Assembly (NCBI GenBank): GCA_018292915.2
Contig: JACVVK020000015.1
Coordinates: 2,184,001-2,248,000, forward strand
Source: Batillaria attramentaria
Lineage: Eukaryota > Mollusca > Gastropoda > Batillariidae
Direction: 5' to 3'
DNA: 64,000 nt
This document shows positions 46,040 through 58,318 of this stretch, piece after piece (the stretch's first letter is position 1; each line of letters opens with the position of its first letter). Below the pieces are notes generated by a model. It saw only the letters and a list, made by a program, of their open reading frames with translations, was not told the origin of the DNA and did not search any database. A program made the position numbers and the translations under genes.

Positions 46040-49000
46040 CAGTTGAATCAGGAGAAGGTAAGTGGGCCTAGTCGAAAGCCAGCCGGAACAGATGTGTTCA
46101 AAATCAGACTTGAAACGATCGAGGACTGAGAATGCAGTGTTTTCTTTCATCATAAGCAATCAGAATTACATTTCAATTTTTTTCAACTGTGTGCTGGGCT
46201 AGGGACTGTAAATCAAACCGTTACAAACATGCACTGAGGAGTGTTAGGGCAAAACATCAGTACAGTGTAGTGATATGGGTCCTTCTGCTGTCAGTTACAA
46301 TTCACAGGAGATGCTCTACTGCTTTGACAGAAACAGCGGAAGCAGATAAGGAGCAACTGGAAAAGTCGCGCGACTTACTGCGCCGACAGTTGGCCCCGAC
46401 TCGGCGACAGCAACAATGAGGATAGCGTCGGCCTGTCGCATGCAGTGTTTGGTCCATTTGGTGACAGTGGGGTCACACTGGTACAGGACCATGCGGTGAA
46501 TGTCCTCCTGCTGATTCAGCCAGCTCGACAGACGGAACTCGTTCACGCTGGAAGGGGGGAAAAAAGCAGTTGGGAAAAGGATTATCATGTGAAGACCACG
46601 CAACTACAAGTACAAATCACTGTCTCACATTTTGTTTGAACACCCCCCACCCCCCCAGCCCCCCAAAAAAGATGCTTGAGTTTGTGTTTTTTAATTTTCA
46701 CTATCCCTGTACAAACAAAATGAATTAGTCTGTATCTCCTTCCTTTGTTAGACAAAACACACATGTATACATGGAGAGTGTACAAAATTCAATTTTGAAT
46801 TCAGGAGGAGTACAGACAACAGGGGACGAAAAACCAGAATTTATTCAATACACTTACGACAGGGCAACCCCCTATGTGACAAATCACTTGTCGAAACTAC
46901 GTTAGGACTTAACATGGATATCTCGAAATAGCAACTGTCACAACTTTGTATCATTTAAGAAAGGCAACACAGCTGCTAAGTTCTCTTCTACATGAAGGCA
47001 ATCGCAAAAGCAGCATCAACGCGACAACTACCACCACCACCACCACCATCACCACTGTCATCATCAACACCACCGATCACAGCAGCAACAACTGTTCCTT
47101 ACGCATCCAGAGCAGCAGTTCCAAGTCGCTCCTTGATGAAGTCACTCGTCAGTCGCGTTGTTGAACCTGGAAAACAACAAAACAAAAAAAATCCCCATTT
47201 CCATCAACCCTCTGAAAAAAAATTCATGGGATCAAGGGTACAGGAAGCTATGATTTTCAGGGGTTCGTTCTTGCTGGGAAAACTTACTGCAGTCTTTATA
47301 TATAATAATAAGCGCATTAATATAGGCGCTTTATCCAAAATTTTTGGCTCAAAGCGTCGCAGGCTTAACCCAACACGCATGCTCATATGAATCACACGCA
47401 TTCTCTCACCCACTGGACATAAACGCATTACGATCAATTTAAGTTTCGGAATTTTAGAATTGCATTTATTTTTTTATTTTTGTGGGCTGAACGTTTCCGA
47501 AGCTGAAAGTGAGGGATCTGGAGTACCCGGAGAGAACCCGCAACAGTCGGTCCGAATGCACGGTGTCACGTACGAGACAGAAAAATTCTTTACCCCGAGT
47601 GGGACTCGAACCCGACCTCTCGCACTGGTGACTAAGTCTTAACCACTAGTCCACTGACCACCCCTAGAGCAGTGTGAATGAAAAAAAACAAACAACAAAA
47701 CACCAAAAACACTGCAGCCTGATTACCACTAAAACTCTGTTTGAGATGCCACTATGATACTGACTCACCAATGGTGCTCAGTGCATGTTGCAGCTCCAAG
47801 GTGAAGTTCTCCACAGGAACGTCATCTGTTACGGGTAGCACGGCAACTGTTGCCAAGTTGGTCACTATGGCTTGGTTGTCCAAAGCAATCCCGCCCGCTT
47901 CTGTGTAAGTGAGACATAATAAAGAATGTGTACTGAAACAGACTTTGAGAACAATCATCTCTTATGCTGACTGTGAAAGTACTGTTACTCAAATTTATTC
48001 TCAATGAACTTTGAAGGTGGATGTTTTCAAACATTTCATCTCACCTCCCCTGAGGCCCATGGACGTGCCGAGGGCGACAGTGTTGCGGTTCTGCAAACTT
48101 CCCAGAAGTCTCTGTCCCAGTAGGTGGATGAGGCGCGTGACCACCTGAGGGTACTTGACCTTGATCAAGGTCAACAATTCCTCAGGAATTTTGGCCACTT
48201 CGGTGTCACTGTCAGAAAGAAGACCAGCGTAAATGACTGGACGGAAAAAAGGACTAGAAAATATGGCTCGTTTCGTATCATTTTTGCTCAGGTACAGCTC
48301 GCCAGAGAGATGGACCCTGCAGTATTGATCCCCTGACCGCTCCATGCATTATTAACACATTCTGCACCACACATGGGGATAACCCATTCTTCCAGTTCTC
48401 TTCCTACTGCAGCTTTGTTTTTGTTGTTGTTGTTGTTGCTTCTATCAAAGTGTGAGATGTCATTTTAACTTTGCACTCTCTATTATGCATCTACTGGTCT
48501 TTCCATCTTTGCTTTGCTGTCTTGGGCAAGAGAACAGGTTCCTGCTGGACTTACTTGGTGAGAATATGTTAAAACAGACAGATAAATTACTACTCACCGA
48601 ATTGCCATGACTGTTGTGGCCCTCTCTGTGTGTGTCAAGACCTCCACGATGCCCACCAGTTCCCCTCGACCGTACTCGCCGACGATCTCCTTCTTGCCGC
48701 CGACAAGCGTGATCACCGAACGCAGACGCCCTGTCAGGACAATGTACACCGAGTCCGAGTTGTCTCCTTGCCTGAAGAGCGCTTTGCCAGCCTCCGTCAT
48801 CTGCCAGTCCAACGCGAAGTCGATCTGACGCACGAAGGAGGACATGCGGCGCACTGTCAGGATACTGATGTTGAGCACGATGAACGGTTCCTCTCGCATG
48901 ATGCTGCACAGAACAGAAGAGGCACGTTGATTACATGGGGTGTTTGGAGGTTTTATTCGCACATTCTTGTAACTGCTAAACAGGTCTACTTTCACAACCA

Positions 49001-50157
49001 GCCAGATATAGTCAGATGGCTCTAAACAGCCACCTGTGTAAAGCAGCACCCTGTCCAAGAAGGCCACCGAATTCCAGGTCTTCTATTCATGTAATGACCG
49101 TGTATAGGCTGAGGGGCACCAGGATAGCCAAATGGTAGAGCGCTGGAATGGACTCTCAATGCTCGGGTCATGTGATCGAATCTCGGCCGGGGCCAAATAT
49201 TTGTGCTGGCCTTTTTCTCGTTGCCCCGTCTTTGATATCACCCTTGCGTGGTGGAAAAGGATGTTAGACTATCAAACATCCAGCCACCCACCCAGCATAG
49301 GCTGTGGTGGTCACCAACTGCTTCAGAACAGCACCCGAACAGCATTGGGGGGGGGGGGGGGGGAATTACATGTCTTACAAAACATGTACAGCAGTTTTGA
49401 AACAAGACACTACTTGTTCTCAAATCCCTTGCGGGGGGGGGGGGGGGGGGGGGGGGCTCAGTGATTAAAATACTTTCTGATGCTAGACACACTCAACACA
49501 CAAGCAATTTGTGTTTCATTATCAACAGTAAATGAGGAAGTTTTTCACCTGTAAAAATCCGGCTTGGAGATCAGAGCCAAAACAGCGTCAGTCTTTGTGC
49601 GGACGGTGAAAAAGGACGGTTCTCCGGTGAGCACCGCCATGGTGCCCATCATTTCACCTGGCTGTTTTGAAAACAACTTCACCTGCAAAAAAAGAAACCA
49701 CACACGGGAGCCTGAACAAACGATTCACACAATTGGTGAAAGTTGTACAGAAAAAGACATTATAAGAGAGAGAGATGTTTTTCTTGTTAAACAGTTTTAG
49801 AGTTTGACAATATGTATGATTACTTGTTTTAAATTGTTCTGAAGTTTGTTTGACCTTAATGTTTAACCCTATTTTATTTTTGTTTTATATCAAGATGTTT
49901 AATGACTGTATTTTATCTTATCTGTGACAGAGCATCGTGTGAGTCGAAAGAAGATTTTCTGTTTTTAACAGTCTCTCTTAAACAGACGATAAAGTATTTA
50001 CTAGGTCAGTTCTGTATCTGCCGGCGGAAGTGTGCGATTGCAAGTAAGCGAGCTTGTGCGGGTGCGTGCCTGTGTGTGTGTGTGTGTGCGTGCGGGGTTG
50101 GGGGTATCTTATTTATCTTGTTTTTTAGTCTCTCTTTTATTTTGTATTATATCAGTG

Positions 50158-50212
<55 letters not shown>

Positions 50213-51970
50213 ACTTATTTTACATTATGATCTTAGTATAAGGAGCAGAGCAATTGCATGTCTAAAGACAATTTTGTTTGAAAATGTATTTTTAGAACAG
50301 ATAATAAAGTATTTTTGAATATGAATTGAATTGAATTGAATTGAATTTTGAATTGAATTTACCTAGGACAGGAACATGCTGCACCATATCTCTCTCTACA
50401 TCACAACTGGCACCACGAGAAAAATGAAGACGCCCAGAAATTACGCACTAGATCACTAGAAAATCTGTCAATAATCTGAACCCCATCCCACACCCCCCCA
50501 CCCCCAACAACAACAAACAAACCAATGATATAAGAGAAATGCATCAATTTACGAACGAACGTACGCTCTTTATTTTCCAATGGAAGTGATTTAACCACAC
50601 GATGATTAATTTTCAATCGGCCGTTGCTACATCAAATTTAAAAAAAAAAAAAGAGACTACAATGGCAAGATTAAAGGAAATACAAGAAAAAGCATGGAGA
50701 GAAAGTATTGCAGTTGGGGACTTTTTAAACACAATATTGTTTTTCCATCTTGGCCTAATAAAAAGTTTACCTCCTTCGCCGATTCGCCGACGCTCTGTTG
50801 CATGACGTGGAGTGTTCCTTTCACCACGAACAGCAGGTCGACATCCTGAGACAAATAAAGAAACATAACACTCGGTCCCTAGTCCTGATTTCAGCTTGGT
50901 AATGTCCATTCTTGAAAAAGATGTTATCTGCTGCACATTTCCCTTCTCCTTCTTCCCATTACATTTATAGTGTGTATGTATGAGTGTGTGTCTGCATGTA
51001 TGTTTGCGAGCTAGAGAGAATGTGTGTGTTTGTGTGTCGTGTGCATGTGTGTGCGCGTGTATGTATGTGTGTGCACGTGTGTCTGCGTGAATGTGTGTGC
51101 TTTGGATATGTTTCAAAACTGTGCACGTGTTCCAGAGCTCCTAAGAAAAGGCCATCTGTTTGTATTTTCTGTCACTTTTCCAACACCTCACCTGGTCGCC
51201 CTGTTTACACAGCAACGTTCCGGCTTTGACTCTTCGCAGGCGGACTTTGCCATCCAGCAGACTGTCATTCTGCACAAAGGAATCACAGAAACGACGGCAC
51301 AACTGAATCCTTTGCGTAAAGAAAGCAGCAACAAGAAACCCAGGGCTCCCTAAACTGTGCGTCTGTGCGTAATTTACGCACTGAAGTAAAAATTTACGTC
51401 CTAAAAAAAATTCGAGGGGGTACGTTGAAGCATTATGAACGCGATCTGTGCGTAGCTTGACGCACTACCTCTGCACTACCGTGCGTACGCCTATAGGCTT
51501 GTTGTGATCGAGTGAGTGTTCTCCCTTGCCATGGCCACGTTCAGTTCGGTTCTGTTTTTGGCGCGCAGGCGTTAACTGTCTACTGCTGCAGATCGGCGGC
51601 TACTACAGCCACTCGCGCGTAGTGAACGTGCCCCATCTTTTTCCGCTTCTGCGCTCAAAACTATGGACGAAAGATTTTAGAGTCAGTGCTCTTGTTACCG
51701 ATCGGATTCGCTTTCTCTGCGACGAATCATGCCACCGAAAAAGTGAAAGTTCAAAAGACTATGGACTTTTTCGTCAGTGGAAAAGTTGTGGAGGGGCTCG
51801 AGCCCGGCCTCGCCCGGCAGCGGGTGCACTTCAGCGTCGCATAGCTACGATTCAGACGTCGCATCAGAGTCGGCACAGAGCAGCAAAAAGTCAGAGTTTC
51901 CAACTTTCAAAACTGAATTGTACCCACTTCATTTAATTATGTGATTTGAAGTTGATAAAATTCAGTTTTG

Positions 51971-52041
<71 letters not shown>

Positions 52042-55000
52042 CTGTTCAGCAGTATTTACTGAATTTATAATTCCATGCACTAAAAACTTGAGAAATGATT
52101 CTGACCCTTTAAAAATTGAAAGTGGAGGTACAAAGACCCCCTAAAATTTTGAACTGGGGGTCAGTGGACCCTTTAGGTCTGTAGCTTTTAGGGAGCCCTG
52201 AAACCCAAGATCATTTTGAAATTTCACACACAAAATCAGCTTTCTAATTTTTCCCAGTTTGTGAATCCACAAGGGACTTGGAAGCTAAGGCAATTTTTCT
52301 TCTTAGACATGACTATAGGCTAAAAAATTCCAATCTCAGCAAGTAGCATCGGTACTGCTACACGGAACTTGTAGCTGGCATATGTTTTCTCGTGGTTGCA
52401 AACGCACAAACTAATAGGAATTTTTCATCTTCATGTTTATCCAGATATCATAGGAACGGGATGAGACAAAGAGCGTTAAGGCGACAAACCTTAAGTCCAA
52501 GCAATTGTATTATGTCTTTCTTCGCCACGTCTATAATGGACTCATCAGACAGCTGGGAGAGAGTTTGGAACCCCACATCGTCTATGGAGGAAGGCTCTGA
52601 TGGGACAGAGTGTCGCTTGGTTTTCGCCTTTGGAGTTGTGGTAGTGGGGACGGAATTCTCATCAGCTGACTGAAAGTACAAAAATACATATCAGAATTTT
52701 ACAAAAATAAATAAATAAAATAAAATAAAATAAAATAGGCTTGTTTCTCTTCATTTCTTTTCTTCCCAGCCACTCTGTGAAAGTGAAATGGATGCATTTT
52801 TCTTTCCAAATGTACCTGCACAGAGCTTAATACTAACATACATTTAAGACATTGAACAAACATGCTAGCATGTAAATATTTGACTGAGAACAATTAAACA
52901 GCTCAAACATCTCAAGTACGACGATGAAATCGTACCTGTACGATGGTACAGTAAGCAATCTATACAGACTGGCCCCCCGTAGTGTAGTGGTTAGCACTTT
53001 GGACCATGGACTGGGAGACCTGGGTTCGAATCCCAGCTGAGGCAAGTGGGATTTTTCCTACCTAGGTTGGCTCCTACCCAGACAGGGTGTGCTATGGGCC
53101 CAATGGGGAGGCTGTTGCAACACAGCCGAGATTCCTCCACTTCACAGGTGCGACTAGGGGTGTTTCCTTGGTATGACAAGTCTTATAATGTGGATGATTA
53201 CACGGCCAGCACCCCAGGTGCTGTAGTTCCCGTGCTAATGGCGGGATATTTATGACAGGAAGCGTGGAATGCGGCCGCCCCACAGTCCCAAACCACATGG
53301 GCCTCCATAGCATCATCTTACCATGATCGTCATCTCCATCATCATGCATAATAAAAATTACCCCAGCTTCTGAGCCCTCCGTGGATTCCATCCACTACCT
53401 GGGAGGAACACCACAGTAAGTGGCAAAAAGTTGGGGCAGCAAAAAAAAGAAAAAAAAGAAAAGAAATCTATATATAACCACCTGACGACGGGGAGACGAC
53501 TTTCCGTCGTCCCCAGGCCCCAAGACACGTGCTCTCATCAAGGCCGTGTTGAAGTCGGATAACTTCTGCAGTTTCTCGCATTCGTCTTCGGAACACCGAA
53601 TCTTGGCTGCACAGAAAGACAATGTTAAAAATCTGGTCAGGTGAGCCATCAAAGGAATGGATGAACTTTTTTCACGACCATGCACGCAGCGTTTGTGCAG
53701 AGCCCTTGCATACCCTTGCCAACCACACACACACAGACCCCGGGCGCCAACATGCAAGGACGCTGTTACCAAGCACCCACAACCCATGTTATCTCCGCCA
53801 ATTCTAAAAGCGCTTATAATTATCTTTCAAACCATACCAAACATGATTAAAAGATCTGAAGAAGACCTTGTTCCAAAAAATTGAAAAATTGCTAAAAATC
53901 GCCTGGTTGGCAAGGGTTGTGAACGCACACAGTGCCTGGGTCACAGGGCAATTCCAGGGCGGGCTGTCAAGGTCGGGAGTGAGTGAATCCTGGTTAGTGG
54001 TGTGTCTACACCTGTACTATCACATTCCTGTGAAGTGTGGGTTGCTCCCTCCGGCGGGAGTGCTTTGCCTTTAGTACCGTTTCAATACATGATGTGTACC
54101 GGAAATGGGAATTTTTAACATGCATACTTGGTATTATGCATGCACACAAAGACAAGACAGGTACTATACGCGAGTCTGAATTTGGCTCCACTGGCGGAAT
54201 GAAAATGCCCAACCAAATTCCTGCCTACCAGGGAACTTGACCCTGGTACCTCAAGAGCTACAGACAGATGAATTAACCACTTGCCCCCCCCCCCCCCCCC
54301 CATCACAAACTTGAATCTTCAGTCATCAGGTACGTTAAAGGCGTTGGGGTGTGAATGGAAGAGGTGGCCGGTATATGCTGGACTCGTAAGCTGCAGTGGA
54401 GAAAACGTGAGACACTCACGCGATTCTATATCATGTGCAGAACTAGTGCTCCCATGGCTGATCTTCAGAGACCTGTTTGGTGAGCCGGGTGTGTTGTGCC
54501 GAGCCAGAGACAAGATGTGGAGCGGCTTGATGTCAGTGTGGATGTCCTTGCAACATAACACACAGTCATAAATTAAAGCATGTAAGGTATTAGACACTTC
54601 TGCTGCAGCAAGTGAAGTAAATTTGATGGACACTTCTGCTGCAGTAAGGTAAATTTGATGGGCACTTCTGCTGCAGCAAGTGAAGAACATGTAAATTTGA
54701 TGGGCACTTCTGCTGAAGGAAGGTAAGTTTGATGGGCACTTCTGCTGCAGCAAGTGAAGTAAATTTGATGGACACTTCTGCTGCAGTAAGGTAAATTTGA
54801 TGGTCACTTCTGCTGCAGTAAGGAAGGTAAATTAAATGGGCACTTCTGCTGCAGTAAGGAAGGTAAATTTGATGGGCACTTCTGCTGCAGTAAGTAAGGT
54901 AAATTTGATGGGCACTTCTGCTGCAGTAAGGAAGGTAAATTTGACTGGCACTTCTGCCCCAGCAAGTGAAGTAAATTTCATGGGCACTTCTGCCCCAGCA

Positions 55001-55721
55001 AGTGAAGTAAATTTGATGGGCACCTGCTGCAGTAAGGAAGGTAAATTTGACTGGCACTTCCGCCCCAGCAAGTGAAGTAACTTTGATGGGCACTTCTGAG
55101 AGCTTAAAACGGTCCTCAATTCAAAAGGTGGAAAAATGTGTAGCATTTATGACCAACCGGCAAAGCAATGTGCACAACTTCGAAGCAGACGTGTTATGCT
55201 AGAGGTGCCCCACCCCGATTAAAAAAAAAAAAAAAAAATTCATACTAAAATCTGTGCAATCTGGTGTGTTTGGGGCATGATTTTATGTGCTTCAGAGGAA
55301 GATATGCTGGAAGATTTTAATCCCTGAGGTTTCTCACGTCCAAGTCTGAGCATGCAGGTCTATGTCGCTCATCACTTTTGAAATTGTGCCAAATCTCCAT
55401 AATCTACATGACTGGAACCTCTCTTCCACGAGTACCACCACTTTTCACTAACCAAATACAAGCATAACAATTTTCTGCAGAAATTCTGCATTATGGAAAA
55501 GGCCTGAAAGAAGGAAAAGAACACAGAATCGAAATACCCTGACCTCGCACACACATTGGGTTGGACAGATTTTTTAATTGCTATAGTACTCACATGGTTG
55601 ATGAGTTCGTGACTCAAGCCGAGGTAATTGTGCAGAGCCATAAAAGTGACCCTCTGCAGTCGAATCATGATGATCTGAAACCCAAGAAAAATGTGCCTAG
55701 TATTTAACATTTGTCTAATGG

Positions 55722-55783
<62 letters not shown>

Positions 55784-58259
55784 CGCACATGCACGTAATC
55801 CGGTGTGAGTGGCACTTCACAAAATTATTTATTATCATAATCTTCAGCTGGACAAAATATAACAACACTAACCTTTAAACAGTAGCCTTTTCACAGATGG
55901 CATTATACTACAGTCAAACCTGTGTAAGGCGGTCACCCAAGGGACTGGGTCAAACTGACCACCTTAGACAGGTGGCCGGGTTATCCAGGGTGTCATGTCA
56001 ACAGTTAGTGTGTCAGGGGATCCTCTGGGGTGACCAGGTTAGACAGTGGTTTGGCTTATACAGGTGACCGCCTTGGCAGGTTCGACTGTATTATACATGA
56101 ATGTGTTACCAAAAAAACAATAAGTACCCACACAAAAATTACTGTACCACAGACTGTCTTCATAATATGAGCCTGGCTGTGCAGTGTAGGAGTCTGACTG
56201 CAGTCAGAAAAAAAACAAACAAACAAAAAACCAAGACAGTTTGCCAAATGCCTCAGCAAGTCAGCTGGCTTCACCAAACCAGGCTGCTGGACTCATGTGT
56301 GATAGCAAATCTTAGTTCAAGGGACAGCAGATGGGAAAACTGCACTCACTTGCACCATTCTGACGACAGACTCGTTGAATCGCTCGAACATGGAGGTGAA
56401 AGCCCTGGCTGGCAATCTGTAATAAAGTGAGCAGTTGTAGGAGCTTGATGTTCTTCGGTCTATAACTGGGGGAAAAATTAACTCGTGTCAAATGGAAATT
56501 CAGCAGCAGGAGGGTGGGTGGGTGGGTGTTTTAGGGTTTAACATCCTTTTTGCACCACATACGGGTGATATCAAAGACGGGGCAACAATGAAAAAGCCAG
56601 CACAAATATTAGGAAGTCTGAAATCCATCGCACAAGTTTTCTTCTCAGGCATGATCTATTAAAGGACTATGATTTCTGTCAGATCAATAAAATAATCATA
56701 CTAGGCTACAAACTGTGTTACTGGTGCCTGAAATAAAAATCACAAGCAAATGCTAAAGACACTGTGTACTGCAAGCAGAGTGTCAGGTAAAAAAAAAAAA
56801 TCACAAGACAACATAATTATGTCTAATAATTTGACATACTTGAGAATTGTGGAATCCACAACAGCCTTTGCCAGTACTGTTTTGTATGGTGCTGGGTGGC
56901 CCTGTAATATAAATATAACAAACAATAAACAAAAAGTTTGTTTCAGGTGTCTTGGCCAAAACTGGTAGGATTTTTTAAAATAAAATAATGAAACAGTATC
57001 CCATCTTCTGGCTGATTTTCAAATTAATCTCTAAAACAGAGTAGTCAGAGTATGCAAGAACAAAACAATGCCACATTTTTCCCTGTTAAAAAAATTTCAC
57101 AACACACATAGTAAACCATCTTCTGCCTTATTTTCAAATTGTCTTGGCCAAAACTGTTGGGATTTTTTAAATAAAATCATGAAACATACAGTATCCCATT
57201 TTCTGACTGATTTTCAAATTAATCTCTAAAACAGGGTACGCAAGAATCATCCAAAACTATGCCACATTTTTTCCTGTTAAAAAAAATCTCGCGAAACACA
57301 CAGTAAACCATCTTCTGCCTTATTTTCAAATTAATCTCTAAAACTGGGTACGCAAAAACGTAACAGTGCAACACTTTTCCTGTACAACAGCTGGGAAATA
57401 ACAGGGTTCGTACAGGATTTTGAGAACAAAATTCAAAGACTTTTTAAAGACTTTTCAAAGACCAAAAATAAAAATTCAAAGACCCTGCTCTCGCAATCCT
57501 AGTAACGAATACTGGTATATTATAATAATATGTCCATGAACTATCAGTAACTCACTGGAAGTAGGAACACTTGGAACTGGAACACTTGAATTATTTATGC
57601 ACGCGCTTTGTGACCAACCAGTCGTCTCGCGAGCGGAGTGAAACGAAAGGCACAGTGACACGGCCAGAGACGCGCAAACAGTGAGCTGGCCCCGAAAATA
57701 CGGTCGTGGGAAAAAAAAAAAATCATTTCGCGATTTTTCAAAGACTTTCAAAGACATTTTTTTAAAACATCAAAATTTAAAGACTTTCAAAGACTTGAAA
57801 AAGGGTCTCCAAAATTCCAAGACTTTCAAAGACATTCAATGCCTGTACGAACACTGAATAATAGCCCTGATAACACACAGTACATAATTATATAATCAAT
57901 AATCATTGTGTAAAAGATCCTACGCAAAACACTACACACATGCATAAAGTTTCACAGGCTTGATTACACCTGTTTGATTACCTTGATCTGTATTTGCTCT
58001 TATGATTACACGACAAGAAAATTCGAAATGGAAGACATTTTACCGTCAAGACGTCCAGGATGCTGAGAAGGCTGTGAATACTGTCTCCTGTGTGGACAAC
58101 TTTCACAAGGTGCTCCTCACCATCCTGCCATACAAGAGATCTCAACAAATATCATTCTGTAACTCTTGCTCTCACTGTATAGGTGTTCATTCTTTAATCT
58201 TATTTTTCAAGTAACAAATATGCTCTCCATTTGAATGTAGCTCCCTATCTCAAGGCTGC

Positions 58260-58318
<59 letters not shown>

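Noticed and set aside
52972..53045. Possible tRNA gene
   Set aside because: Both internal promoter boxes are present, but the acceptor-stem halves do not pair and a long SINE body follows.
54319..55146. Overlapping minus-strand open frames of 104-167 codons
   Set aside because: Products of the 36-bp repeat; they also run through the true exon 54420-54546 out of frame.
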